Shown: piece by piece, positions 19,926 through 32,437 of the stretch
Numbering within the stretch: position 1 is the stretch's first letter
How the letters are laid out: every line of letters starts with the position of its first letter
Assembly: GCF_039555335.1 (NCBI RefSeq)
Contig: NC_092644.1
Span: forward strand, 43,138,667 to 43,202,666
Length of the DNA stretch: 64,000 bases
Origin: Amphiura filiformis
Taxonomy: Eukaryota; Echinodermata; Ophiuroidea; Amphilepidida; Amphiuridae
Direction: 5' to 3'
Translations under genes and position numbers: made by a program
Notes under the pieces: model-generated
Databases searched by the model: none
The model's input: the letters and a program-made list of their open reading frames with translations, nothing else
Told to the model about the DNA's origin: nothing

Positions 19926-20410
19926 CAGTATGCTTCGACTATATTTATAAATACGTTTTGATAAATACGCACGTGACCATCTCCGCGCTGTCGTAACAGC
20001 TTGTAGACAGTAAGTCTTGAAGTGACCTTCTACGATGCGGGTGGTCTTCCTGTACATTTGAATGCAAAGGCGGTACAACATGAGACTACTGTGCAGCAAA
20101 ATTGTCTATTTTGTTAAACATTGTGATTATATTGTAAACGTTTCCGTCGTTGAATATTTTTTCCCATCGTCAAATACTTTGAAAATGTTGTTTTTGATAG
20201 CATAATACAAATTCGGAATCCTCCCATGTTTAATAATTTTGCTATTCAATTAATATTTAAATTTGCTAATGTTTATCCACAGAGTTCCTATCCTTTTCTG
20301 TATAGTGGTCAATGCATGTGGATTTGGTCACGCTTGCTGGTCTTGGTCCGTGCCATGGGTCACGTGCGTATTTATAAAAACGTATTTATAAATATAGTCG
20401 AAGCATACTG
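19926..20410. mobile_element. 485-bp MITE with 5-bp target duplication
   Basis: Starts CAGTATGCTTCGACTATATT and ends with its inverse ...CGAAGCATACTG; the ends match over about 55 bp, including ATAAATACG and CACGTGACC. GTTAG flanks both sides (19921-19925 and 20411-20415). A second, older copy is at 56383-57166. Confidence 0.85.
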
Positions 20411-20415
20411 GTTAG

Positions 20416-20921
20416 TGAAATGAGCATGCGCCGGGAAGTACACAAGGTGTGTGATACATCATCACAGGTTCCTTCTATGATCTGTGGAGTACATAATACG
20501 CCCAAGAGCAGGCATATGAGGTTGCTGACGAAGACGTGTCTCACGTCTTACATTTTACACGTGTCTTGCATTGAGACATGACGCCGTGTCTTAAATTTTG
20601 AGACGTTTAGAGACATAACTTTGTGTCCTATAATTGGAGAAGCGTCTCAACAAGCGGCTTACGCGCGCAGGGTGTGTCCTAAGATCATGTATTCATATAA
20701 GATGCATTGTCGAACAGTAACTGTTAGCCATACTTTTTTTGAACATGGTAACATGTTGACCAGAGTGTGCTCGTGCCTTCCAATTCCTTTTACCCGTATC
20801 ATACCATAATATGAAAATGAAATACTCAGCGGCGTAGATTTCTTTGTGACCTGGGGGATGGGGTTGGAAATTTGTAACAAATAATCTCAAAACTGTAATA
20901 AGCATGTGTTTTGCCAATTCA
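20416..20921. other. Intergenic
   Basis: A run of GAGACGT/ACGTGTCT-type words at 20530-20650; otherwise no recognised feature. Confidence 0.4.
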
Positions 20922-21043
20922 CATTAGGGACGCACCATTAGATATGGAGGAGGGAGTTGTTTGGGAAAAAATCACCCACTAGTATTATGCCTGACCCTAA
21001 CTCCCTATCCCCCCGATAATATCAAATGGTGCGTCCCTTAGTG
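20922..21043. mobile_element. 122-bp MITE
   Basis: Ends CATTAGGGACGCACCATTAG and ATGGTGCGTCCCTTAGTG are inverted copies. Inner GGAGGGAGTTG and CTAACTCCCT are also inverted. Confidence 0.8.
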
Positions 21044-22296
21044 ACTGACAAGGTGGAATTAGCAGTCAAAACGCATTCCAGAATCAGTACAGGCTCTGAA
21101 AAGATTGTGATTACAGTAGATAATCAAAGTCTGTTATTCTTCATGAATGCATATTGCACAGCAAACTAAGCAAATGTCAAAAGCATTATTCACATGCAGA
21201 ATTTGTGCTGTTCTGTTCAGTTTGCTCGGCTGACATTTTTGAATTTGAGTTAAAATATTTTGAATTTTTTCTAATGATTTTCCAAAATGAAATGTTACCC
21301 ATATCAATATTAAAATAGCTACGCTAATTTAATTATTATCATCGATATCATTATCATTTTAAACATATCCTGATAATTATAATGAGAACTCACTTACTGA
21401 ACATATCTGATTTTTGGGGTATATACCAGTATTGATAACGAAACCATTACTTGGGTAACTTACATAGAGTACGGTGACTGAAATGATCAGGAAATTCTAT
21501 CTATTGTGAAAATCATAACTTCATACAATACATTTAATAGATATTTTCGGGTGAAATTTTCACTTTTGCGGGTGAATTTTGACCAAATTTGACCAAACAT
21601 TTAATTTTTACATGGGAATTTCATTGGAACTAAAACTAATAGAAACTTCATATTTGCTGTGGAAAAATACATGACACATGAATATTTAATATCTATGAGC
21701 AAAATCATAACTTCATACAATACATGAGATATTTTCGGGTGAAATGTCACTTTTTAGTGATTTTTGACCAAATTTGACCAAAAATGGGAATATTTTTGAA
21801 AAAATATGATTAACGCATCATTAAAATTGATTTAATTAAATTTATTGAGATGGTTGTTTGGATCACAAACGTTATTTTGACCTATGACCTCTTGAAATAT
21901 TTCACACGCAGGCATAAAATGTATGTTTTTATTGATCTTGATCATTTTGTCAAGTCATAATTTTTAGCAATTTCTTGCATTATAAAATTTGTATTACACT
22001 TTATATTATTGATACAACTTGGGCGTCTTTAATTTTAAGCTATTAAGGGAATTCAAAGAGAAGGTAGTTTCCGTGATAACAGCCATTTATACTAATTTTT
22101 AAGCAAAATTCGCAGTAAAATTAAGCGTTTTCAAGCGTTCTGGAGGATGATTCCAGACTCCTGTCTAACATCATTCATGATCATGTCCATGGTGACCTGA
22201 TGAGGCTGAGGACATCGTGCAAATGCATCAGACTCAGAGGTGTCTAATTATGCAAATTTATTATAGTGTTACCGCCGACGACAGGTTTAGATGACC
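21044..22296. other. Intergenic with a ~200-bp spaced direct repeat
   Basis: CATAACTTCATACAATACAT followed by ATATTTTCGGGTGAAAT and TTTGACCAAATTTGACCA occurs at about 21509-21597 and again at 21706-21783. No gene recognised. Confidence 0.55.
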
Positions 22297-22520
22297 TTTA
22301 AAGGGGCAGTGAGAGATTTCGCAGGAAAATTGAATGAGAACATTTCACTTTATATTGATAAAAGGGATCCAGAAAAACCTACCACAGTGGTAATTTCAAG
22401 AAAAAAAACAGTAAATAGTAAAATAAACGACATTTTATGAGCGTTTCGTTTAGCGTGCCTAGATCTTGAGTTTTGCACTCGCGTTGCATTATGGGATTGA
22501 ACCAAGGCAATTCGGTAACG
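22297..22520. repeat. Left partner of a widely spaced inverted repeat
   Basis: TTTAAAGGGGCAGTGAGAGA here matches the inverse of sequence at 29497-29523. A GTTGCATTATGGGATT block (about 22485) matches the inverse of 29292-29310 in the expected order. These may be the two ends of a 7.2-kb element or two copies of one MITE end. Confidence 0.45.
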
Positions 22521-22835
22521 ATTTGACAGCTGTGGTGACAACTCGCGATACGTAAACAATTGACCGTCGATCGGGCACATGGACATGTGTGTACAAACTA
22601 TGTAAACAGCAAATTACGCCGTACTAATTATATTCATTTTCTTTTGAAAAGATAAATGATTTCATGTCAATATATCCCGGCAATATATTGTCCACTATCG
22701 TGTTTAATTTCCCACTATAAAATTCAAATAAGAACAGCTTATACATGAAGAACCATGCACGTACATGTAAAGGAAGTATTCCAGTAAGCTTATGTATACA
22801 ATTTCCCTCAGTGCATGACGATTACGTGTAATCAG

Positions 22836-23340
22836 TGGCAGACCCAGGATTTTTTTTCGGGAGGGGGACTTGGGGGAAGTGAATTTCAGGGGGGGGGGGG
22901 ATCAACCAATTTTGTAGCAAAAAGTTGCAGCAAAAATTGGAAATGTGTGTGATTTTTTTTTTTTGGGGGGAGTCAAGTTGCCTAAAAAATGGGGGGGGGG
23001 CAAGAGAAATACCCCTTGCCCCCCAGTCCCAAATTTACAAAAAGTCAGCATCAATAAAATTTCGACCCCTTATTTCGACAACAATTTTATGACCCAAACA
23101 CCCCTCCCCACCACCACAGTCCACCACCAATACACCATACCCCCGGCAGGCTAAAATTGTATTGAAATCTGTCTTTTTGATTTACATAAATACACTATCT
23201 GTGGACATCTTGCAACTTCCTACATTTTGGTCATCAAAAATTTTATGACCCCTTATTTTTTTTGTCCGAAATTTATGACTACCCCCCCCTGTATATTTGG
23301 GACCCCTTCTGAAGAAAGTGACAGCTCCCTAATGCGGGTC
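22836..23340. repeat. G/C-tract-rich repeat cluster
   Basis: Starts CAGTGGCAGACCCAGG, then several G8-G10 and C-tracts alternating with T-tracts. It resembles the other hAT-type G-rich pieces at 5525, 11711 and 45430. No gene. Confidence 0.6.
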
Positions 23341-23677
23341 ATACGATATCAGAAAACCCTTGAGAAAATCCAATCAGGATCATAGTAACACATTGACCCT
23401 TTATGCAAACCACATATACTGTATTCAAACCCACATCCTAACCCTAACCAATAAACACAATCAAAAGCCAGAAGTGTAAACTAAGTCAGAATTTTGTTTC
23501 AACTTATACAAATTGCATTTATGGGTTAAACAATTTCACAAAGCACAAACACCTAGAAACACAAGTGCATACCCACACACAAAAGTATCCATAAATCACT
23601 TGCAAAATGCAAATATAATTTTCTAAAATTCTGACATGCTTTTTACACTTCTGACTTTTGCTTTTTACATTTACGCT
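23341..23677. other. Intergenic
   Basis: Contains ATCCTAACCCTAACC at about 23437. Nothing else recognised. Confidence 0.4.
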
Positions 23678-24277
23678 TCAACCACTTGTGATATCAAGTG
23701 ACTTGAAATGACTTGACTTGCCCTGACTTTTTGGTGACTTGTTATAACTGGGGTCTGGGGTGGACTCAACATTCATACTGGTATTCAGTGCTTGGGTAAG
23801 CTTTTTGAACTCAACAATGTCATCAGGGTGCTGCCAGTTCTTAGGAGGGGTCCCAAATAAGTGGAGGATCATGATAGGTTTGGCATAGGCTACTAAAGGG
23901 GTCAAATTGTTTTCCACTAAATGTGTGGAACATGGAGGGTTTTTTACAATTGAAATTGAAAAATAATGATAGGTTTGGCATAGGCTACTAAAGGGGTCAA
24001 ATTGTTTTCCACTAAATGTGTGGAACATGGAGGGTTTTTTACAATTGAAATTGAAAAATGAAAAAGATTGTAAATGAGGTATCATCATGGCCCTCCAACC
24101 TATCCAATGCTTAAAAACCTTGTTTACTTCAGATACATGTAGGTGACAAAAACAATGCAATCTGGTCACTGATAGCCCCCCCATTCCTTTCCAAAGAAAA
24201 TAGCCCCACAGGCCCTTCACTGAATGCACACTATATAATATCCCCATATTATATAGCCAGTCAGCCAATGCGTACAA
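23678..24277 (-). CDS. Uncharacterised 199-codon open frame, doubtful
   Basis: Open on the minus strand with a plausible stretch near its C-terminus (FGTPPKNWQHPDDIVEFKKL then TQALNTSMN). I do not recognise a family. The middle is inflated by a 95-bp tandem duplication (23871-23965 and 23966-24060), which is not a multiple of three, so the two copies are read in different frames. It may be an exon or transposon-gene fragment; there is no clear splice context. Confidence 0.25.
   Translation of the reverse strand: MYALADWLYNMGILYSVHSVKGLWGYFLWKGMGGLSVTRLHCFCHLHVSEVNKVFKHWIGWRAMMIPHLQSFSFFNFNCKKPSMFHTFSGKQFDPFSSLCQTYHYFSISIVKNPPCSTHLVENNLTPLVAYAKPIMILHLFGTPPKNWQHPDDIVEFKKLTQALNTSMNVESTPDPSYNKSPKSQGKSSHFKSLDITSG
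23871..24060. repeat. 95-bp tandem duplication
   Basis: Two essentially identical units starting ATGATAGGTTTGGCATAGGC at 23871 and 23966. The near identity points to a recent event. Confidence 0.9.
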
Positions 24278-25164
24278 CTACATGTAAGACACAGGGCATG
24301 TGTATGCCAAAAATAATTTCTCTCTTGGACCACTCACAGAGTGAATGGGCCATGTACTGTATGAACACTATGTGTTGATGATCCAGGATCAAACCACTGG
24401 TACAGCTACAAACATATAAGAACATGGAAAGTGGACACAGTATTGAAGAAATTGAAGTCTTTTATGGAAATAAATTTAATTACTCTTTTATTTTATTCTG
24501 CTCCTTTTCTTTTAATATATAACATTGTAAATTACAATAATTATACAAAAACACCTCACTTTTCCCAGAACATGGGTATAGTATTATAGTATAGTATAGT
24601 ATAGTATAGTATAGTAAAGTCCCATGTTTGAGTAAAGTTCCACCCCTAGGTTTTTGACAAATTCCACAAATTGTCCAAAAAATTGGATTTTATTTTTTGG
24701 ATTTGGAGTGTCCCTGGACCAAAGAGCTAAATGCTAGGATCAGCCATGGTTGACTTTTCAAAAAATTAAAAAAGTTACATTTTGTGTTTTCAATATGCAA
24801 AGTTATAATTGGCACTTCAAAATGCATTGGATTTGTATCCATTTTGAAATATGTCAATAGACTAATGACATGAATAGGCCTACAAATAATAACTTATGTT
24901 AAACTTTTCATAATTTAAAACTTTATGCTTATGAACACTGCTCACGGGTTCCGCCCAAGATTACATTACCGGGCAGGAAATTCCCTGCCCAGGTACCCGA
25001 AATTTCAACAAAAATTATTTTTCCAGTATTGGAGTGTGTCCCTGGACCTAGAGCTAAATGCTGGGATCATTCATGGTTGTTGTTTTTTTAATGCAAAGTG
25101 ATATTTTTGTTCATGTTATACCGGTACTCGATTTCAATATATATATATACAAATTCAATGCATT
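24278..25164. other. Intergenic, with (TATAG)n microsatellite
   Basis: A TATAG pentanucleotide run lies at about 24571-24617. Otherwise AT-rich with no recognised gene. Confidence 0.6.
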
Positions 25165-25545
25165 TTGAAATCATTAAGAGGGTATTTTCTACACCCCTGT
25201 GGTAAATTTGTGACTATTTTGCTTTTTCTCAAAACTTATAACACACTGGTAAAAAAGTTAATGTATAATATAGGGGCAATGAATCCAGTTCCTACACTGG
25301 AATTTCAGTGACACAAGACAAGCGGTTCGTTATTTAGGATAAGAAATGAGGTACTGCTAGGATGTACCTCATATCCGATCATATATACTGAACCACTTGT
25401 CTTGAGCCCGGTCTTGAGTCAATTAAATTTCAGTGTAGTAATTGGATTCCTTGCCCCAATAATATACATAACTTTTCAGTGTGTTATTATTTTTGAGAAA
25501 AATGCAAAATGGTCACAATTTACTACAGGTGTAGTAATTCTTAAC
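25165..25545. mobile_element. ~380-bp palindromic MITE, TTAA type, copy 1
   Basis: Outer blocks CTACACCCCTGTGGTAAATT and AATTTACTACAGGTGTAG are inverted. Inner blocks AATCCAGTTCCTACACTG and CAGTGTAGTAATTGGATTCC are inverted too. The copy at 25790 shares the whole layout. Confidence 0.75.
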
Positions 25546-25789
25546 AGAGTATGAACAATGGAACATGAATACAAATTATCAATTTGTATATTAAAAACAT
25601 AAACCTTTTTTTTGTAAGTCGACCATGAATGATCCTAGCATTTATAAAAAATAGCTCTATGTGTAGGTCCAGAGACAACCGAAAAAGGAATAAAATATTT
25701 GTTAAAAATTTTGGGTACCATATTACCAGCCCGAAAAATGAGTCGGGTACTCGGGCACAAATTTATTACCTGAAAATCCATGGCTTAAG

Positions 25790-26182
25790 GTGGTACTACA
25801 CCCCTAGATAAATTTGTGACTATTTTTCTCAAAAAAAATAATAACACACTGACACTGGTAACAAAATTTATGTATATTATAGGGGCAAGGAATCCAGTTA
25901 CTACACTGGAATAATTATTTCAGTGACTCTAGACAAACGGTACGTTATTTATGATAAGAAAAGTGGTACCGCTAGAATGTACCTAATTTCTTAATGTAAC
26001 TGAACCACTTGTCTTGAATCACTGAAATTTCAATGAAGTAATTGGATTCCTTGCCCTATGATATACATAACTTTTGTTACCAATGCATAGCTATTTTTTT
26101 TGATACCAATGCATAGCTATTTTTTGAGAAAAATGCAAAATTAGTCACAAAATTTATCAGGGTGTGTAGTACCACCTTAATG
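25790..26182. mobile_element. ~390-bp palindromic MITE, TTAA type, copy 2
   Basis: Starts CTTAAGGTGGTACTACACCC and ends GTGTAGTACCACCTTAA; TTAA forms both borders, suggesting a TTAA-targeting superfamily (piggyBac or Kolobok). Confidence 0.8.
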
Positions 26183-29100
26183 AACACCATTTACTACTTG
26201 TTGTATGCAGTACATGATCAACTACATAACAATACGATGACATTTCATCAACTTTGAATGTCAGTCAAAGGTCTCATATCAGGTGTCACATCCCGGGGTC
26301 ACATCGCAAAAAGAGCTACCGGTATCATGCGATGGCATTTCTTCTTGAATTGAGTCCCTGCTGGCATGGCTGGCAGCTGCCACACACCGTCGTCATCCCT
26401 ATATCTTCGTGTTAAAAATTGCCGTGGTAGTACGATAAATCCTCACGTTTTTCAAAAACTACGCATGGTGATTTTGTTCGAGATAGCCCGTGCGACTCAG
26501 GCTATGCATACAATTTGAGATTTTGAGAGCCGCCACACTGTTTCTATTCTATGTTTTACGATTTTCGCGCATGATCAGTATATGGCTGGCCGTAACCGCC
26601 ATGGCGATGGAGCTGCTACGGCAGCGTAGCTTACTTTTAAACTTCAGCGGAGCTAAATTGACCAATCATGTTAGATCTTTTCATTACGCGAGCCAGTTGA
26701 TGCATCATCGTTCCAGAGAGTGAAACCTCTTGCCAAAATTAATGTTTACTATGTGGATTTTAAATGAATCGAATGTAAATAAACCACCAACAGTTGTACA
26801 GGATCAATACCATTGTTTGATTAGTGTATAGTCAATGTTACCTTGCATGCATGTGCCATGTGTGTGGCGTGTTTGTTTGTTTGTCTACTGTGTCAGGCCA
26901 GGATCACTGACACCCACGGTACTGATACTGTCATACTATCACGGTGATCATATTGTTGAATGTTGTTGACTTTAAAATAATCATGATGCAGTCATGTCTA
27001 CAGTAGAATTCACCACGACCTTTGAAGGACTTAAACCCCATTAAAAGCTATTAAACCAAGATAACACTCAATGAAAACAGCTCAACTATGTTACATCAGA
27101 TCTTCTCTGGTTAAATACACACTGCACTTGTGTCTGTTTTACCTGTGCAATGAACAATGAGCTGGTATTATAGTTTCAGTTGGGTGAATGATTATAAAAG
27201 CGAACGCATAGGTAACAATACTGTCTGGGCTTTTGTTTACGAAATGAGACAATAGTCTGCTTATTGTTAACCAGCGTTCTTGAAAATGAGAAGCGTAATG
27301 GTTTGCAGACTTAACACGGTTTAGAAATAATTTGTTCATATTTTTTTGTGTTATCTGTCGTTTACATATCCTTCCTAAAACACAAAAGTACCAATATTTC
27401 CAAACACCTAAATTAGCTAAAAATTTAGGAAATGTTACAAAACTATATTTTCTAGAATTTCAGAGAATACTTTAAATATTGACTGGTTATTTTTTACACA
27501 GTGACGTCATATAGGCAATGGCATAATACTTCTAACATACACTAGGTCACGCGTCAATGGTGGCGCACTGAGTATTGTATATAGGAAAACGGGCAGTACC
27601 GTAACTACAGTATGTATGGCCTACTACTAGTATATAAAGTAAATCCGAACTGGTTTGCTGAAGGTCGAATTCCATGAGCCACGCCAGCGCAAGATGTACA
27701 AATCAGCTCCCGGCGATACACTGCAGATCGCAGAATTGTGTGCATGGTTTACCACCACTCTGCCTAGCTATATATTTGTGTACAATACTGTATGAGTTTC
27801 TTGTGAGTGCATGTCCATCTTAATAATAAGTCGGTTCGTACTTTTCATAAATTACTTTTTGAATCATAACTATCGTGACCGAGGATATCTTGCAACTACG
27901 TGAAGCTCGTCTGGCAAATTCTTAATGACTAAATTCGCTTCACGTAATGAGTAAGTCGTACTTGATTGGTCAGTTTTACCTCCGAGTAATGAAAAACTCT
28001 AACATGACCAGTCAATTTGGCTCCACGGAACAAAAAGTCAGCTACGCGTAGCAGCTCCACGTTGTGGCGGTTGCGGCCTACCATATCAGTATCCCATATG
28101 ATATTTCTATTGTAAGAAAATTTTATTTGTTGTCACGTAAATCACAGGTTTCGTTTAAATGTACTAACTGGAAATTAAATGTACTAATTAGTGAGGACCG
28201 GTATTTTGCTGTGGATATGTTTAACTGCAATTTGCGGGTAAAAAATTTGAAATCCTGGGTAAAAATTGTGATCATATTCAACTCTTTGAGAAATAATAAT
28301 ATAAAGGAATGCATGTAGAATCCAGCTGCAATACAATGTACATTATTGACACACTATCACGCTCTTTATCTTCGTCAATAATAGAATAATCGATTTCAAT
28401 CGAATTGAATGCATGAGTTTGTAGTTGACTACTGAGCGACCTAAGCGATCGATTGCTAGCCAATCAGATAGAACTCCTTTTCTTGCGTTCAGTGAAATAC
28501 CACTCGCCTGTCGCTCACTACCACTCGCCCGTCGCTCACCAACGGAGTATTAAATTTATATTTATCGTATAGGACGTCGACGGTGTGTGCCATCAAGTCA
28601 TTTCCAGTTTATCGCCATCCCATGCCATGGAAGCTAGAGTTAGACTCGAGTAAATCATTCTTGAATGCTCCGTTGATTTTCCATGATGTTCCCCACTTTT
28701 CATGTTTTTATCATGTACATTTGCACCCCATTCATGCATTTGCGCCTATTTGCCCAGCATGTGAAGTAATGCTTTGATCACTACTAATTCATGTGCAATA
28801 GTTATAGCACTGACTAGTCTAGTATTGATGTACTTCACCATTAGGCTCATCAGAATGTTTATCGCGTCCTCACTTACACAGGATCGGCTACATTATACAT
28901 ACGTGGTACTAGTAGTTGATGTTGCAAATAATGAAATTGCAATGCATATTGAACATGCATCCAGTTGCTGAACAGAGAGAAGAAGTGCATGCTGTCGAAT
29001 TCTGCACTCGTGCGTAGGTACCGGTATATTCGTCTCAGACTGAACACAGTACATACATCGTCATCACACGCAACGGTTGAAATGTAAAGTTTTCCAACTT

Positions 29101-29284
29101 CAGTTGGTTCCTGAGGATGACTAAACTGAAGCGCAAGCAAACTGACCCTTGAAGCTAAAGAAACGAATAGTTACATATCGTCCTGGGTGTATCGCACCAT
29201 GTACAACAACACTGTTTCACTCGCTCGCCAACTCATCATCTGCCAACATCAACATCAACAACGTAACGTAAATGTTATGGCTCA
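26183..29284. other. Intergenic, no gene recognised
   Basis: About 3 kb of low-motif DNA with scattered short frames. A tandem ACCACTCGCCTGTCGCTCAC doublet lies at 28499-28540. I could not support any gene or transposon here. Confidence 0.45.
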
Positions 29285-29523
29285 TTCCCATGATGCAATG
29301 CACGCATTAACCTAAAATCAACGGGAATTTTATGTATAGATCTATACAAAATATTAGAAAATCATGAAATTTTACCCGAAAGACGCCGAATTTCGCTTAA
29401 CTATTTCAGATTAAGATTTGTATATGTATAACCATTACGTATATGTAAAAAACCAGACTTTGAGCTAGTTTGACCGAAATTGAGGGCGTTCTGTGCGCGA
29501 TATCTCTCAATGCCCCTTTAAAT
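29285..29523. repeat. Right partner of the widely spaced inverted repeat
   Basis: TATCTCTCAATGCCCCTTTA at 29501-29520 is the inverse of the block at 22298. TCCCATGATGCAATGC near 29298 corresponds inversely to 22480-22500. Confidence 0.45.
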
Positions 29524-29814
29524 TTAAATTTAAATTGCATTAATTAAATATTAATGATCTATAAATGAAAGCAAAGTTTAACCAAATTCTCGCGATTTTA
29601 CTATAGCTGACATCCATAGACCAACTGATGTTATTAGGATTAGGATCTCTTAGATATAATTTCTTGTATTAATCATGTTAAGATGTAATGTATTTAGGTA
29701 ATGCCAATATAATTTCGCAATTCATGTTTTTAGTATTATTTCTTTGCAATCTTTTTTTGCAATTATTTTTTCCTAGCTTAATATCTTCTTCGCAAAGTCA
29801 AAATATGAGTGTTC

Positions 29815-31330
29815 CAAAATAATAATAATAATAATCTTTCTTTATTGAGGTAATTCCACTTCAGTGTCAAGCACTGCTTTCCAAGCAGGCCCTCATACAA
29901 TTATAAAATACTGTAATACATATTGATACATAGTAAATTTACATCTTACACATGGTAAATCAATAACATAATAAATAGTATTGAACTCATATGGCAAAGA
30001 TTATACAAAATACAAGCTAAAGCTAAAATGTCCTTATAAAAAGTACAATTTATAAGGGAATAGAAATCCCAAATTATTTAGCAGAAGTATTTGTTCGCGC
30101 TTTAAATTGATACAAAGACATATTATTTAATTCTTTGCGGATTTGAGGTGCAATTTCATTCCAAGTATTAACAGCTCTGGCATGGAATGTACGCTTGCCT
30201 GAATTTGACTTACATTTTGGTACAACAAGAGTATTTGATGAATGATTCCTGGTAATATGCATATGACTATCATGAACAAATTCAAATTTAGATGATAGAT
30301 AAGATGGACCCAGGTTTCTTAAACACTTAAAAACTAAAATAAGAAGTTGATTATTCCATCTATCATTTAGTTTTATCCACTGTAGTGCACTCATTAAGTT
30401 ACTTATTGGTGTTCTAATATCAGCAGATAAAATTGTCCTGGCTAGCTGATTTTGTAACACTTGCAGCCTTGCTTGAGATTCACAAGAAAAATTACTCCAT
30501 ACAGAACTACAATAATCAAATTGAGGCATAACAAGTGCATTTGATAACATAACAATGGTTTGACGAGGCAGGAAGTATTTAACACGCCTAATGACACCAA
30601 TTTTTTTAGAAACATTTTTACATAAATAATCTACATGAGCTGACCAAGAAAGTTTAGAATCAAGTTTTACTCCAAGATATTTAAACTCGTGAACTTGTTC
30701 AATAATAAAAGTATCCTCATATGTTAGATTTATATCATTAAACTTTTCAAGCATTTGGTTGGTACCAAAGACCATAAACTTGGTCTTATCAACATTTAAA
30801 GTAAGTTTGTTTGCATGAAACCAATTTGCTACACTGCAAAGACTTGACTCTAATTTAGCTTGCAATTCCAAAACATTCTTTCCTTTACACATTAAACTTG
30901 TGTCATCTGCGTACATGATAGTTTTACAGTTAACAGCATTAGGCATACAATTTACAAAAATAATAAATAACAAAGGACCTAGGATTGATCCTTGCGGAAT
31001 TCCAATATTAACATTTTCAAAGTCAGATAAAGAAGAATTTACACTAACTGTTTGAGATCTTTTATACAAATATGATTTAAACCACAGAAGCTCTTTGCCT
31101 TGAACACCATATTTTTCAAGTTTTTTAAGTAGTATTTCATGATTGACCGTGTCAAAAGCTTTCTTTAAATCAATAAATATAACACCAGTAGCGAATCCAC
31201 TGTCCATATTCTTAAGTATAAAATCTTCTACATTAAGTAAAGTTGTGGTAGTTGAATGGTTGGCACGGAAACCAGATTGATCTTCAGAGAGAAGACCTGC
31301 ATTAGTCATAAACATATACAATTGATCATG
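29815..31330 (-). mobile_element. 5'-truncated LINE with reverse transcriptase
   Basis: The minus strand has an uninterrupted frame of about 415 codons ending at 30074, covering most of a non-LTR reverse transcriptase and its C-terminal region. Motifs in order: SEDQSGFRANHSTTTTLL, FIDLKKAFDTVNHEILLKKL, GIPQGSILGPLLFIIFVN, MYADDTSLMCKG (catalytic YADD), HANKLTLNVDKTKFMVFG and FKYLGVKLDSKLSW. The 3' end has a non-coding tail ending in an (ATT)n-type run at 29817-29836. Homology stops abruptly at about 31330, so the endonuclease and any first ORF are missing, as in normal incomplete reverse transcription. The intact frame suggests a young insertion. The clade is probably jockey/CR1-like; this is uncertain. 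Confidence 0.9.
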
Positions 31331-32247
31331 AATGGCCCAAAACGCTACTATAATTCAACGACGCAACTTGAGAGAGCAAAAAGTGGGGGTCTGGGCCAAA
31401 TTTTGACAAGCCATATCTCCAAAACCGCTTGGAGTTTAGCATTCATTTTTTCCATGTGTTCATTATGCTCATAGAGGTATGCTAGAAATGATATTCAGCA
31501 AAATTTGAGGGGATGACCACTGACCAACCAACCCATTTTGTTGATGTGGTTGGAATGACATATATGTGAGTAGGCAAACCTAACTGATATTTTTAAAGCA
31601 AAGTCATCGAGTCCCAAAGCCAATATCTCTCAGAAATGTTGTCCAAGAACATATTTTCAACATACCTGAAGTTGATGGTGGGGCAAAATGTCTGACATTG
31701 GTTTTCAGGGGGGTCAAAATGTACAAAAAATGTACAATTGGAGTTTTGCATGGGTAATATCTCAGCTGAAAGTATTCTAATAGGCTCAATATGGGATAAG
31801 AGTAATGTCCTACCAAAGGGCTCTGACTGGCAAAAAATGGACAAAAAAAATTATTTTTACTTTTGGAGTTCTGACCCCCCGAAGTTGGTCCTGGATGGAC
31901 GAAGTTGCATTTTGAGGGCCCTATATCTTTTAAAGTAAAGGAGTCACAAGTTTTCTGATGCCAGATTTGAATTCTACACAAAAAAGTACCCCAGGATACA
32001 TACTTTTCAAAGTTGTTGGGGGTTCCATTTATACATTTATGGACCTCCAAACATCGTCTTTCCTGTTGCGACACATTTTTACGCTGACCCCCTAAATTTC
32101 AAATTGATGCCACGGAAAAACGAAATGGAGTATGAAGCTCAAATTTTCAGGATTTTACTTTCTTATCAATATCTACTACCACACAGAAAAAGAAAAAAAT
32201 TGAAGAGGTGCTGCGGTGCACATCCCTGGAGTTGACATGGAATGGAA
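31331..32247. other. Unclassified repeat-like sequence
   Basis: Moderately GC-balanced sequence with overlapping minus-strand frames (31604-32074) and no recognisable motif. It may be an older repeat into which the LINE inserted. Confidence 0.35.
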
Positions 32248-32437
32248 TGGCTCATATCAAAAAATTTTTAATTTAATAATTTGTCATAAAATTTGTGTTG
32301 TATCGCGAATTTCAAAAAATGAAAATTATTTGATATCGGAAGGACTTTCTTCGTATTCAGAATGCAGTTCGATATGTCTGATGTGCTCTCATATCCCACA
32401 AAAATAATGTCGAAACGCTCATTCCACATCCCTTAAC
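32248..32437. mobile_element. TTAA-family palindromic MITE, copy 3, right end only
   Basis: Outer arm of the family, from ATTTGTCATAAAATTTGTG through GATATGTCTGATGTGCTCTC to CCACATCCCTTAA. The other half is absent. Confidence 0.8.

Noticed and set aside
26183-29284. Possible gene in the 3-kb low-repeat stretch
   Set aside because: Only short frames, none with a family motif or coherent splice sites.
31604-32074. 156-codon minus-strand ORF next to the LINE
   Set aside because: No recognisable motif, not in frame with or homologous to the LINE protein.
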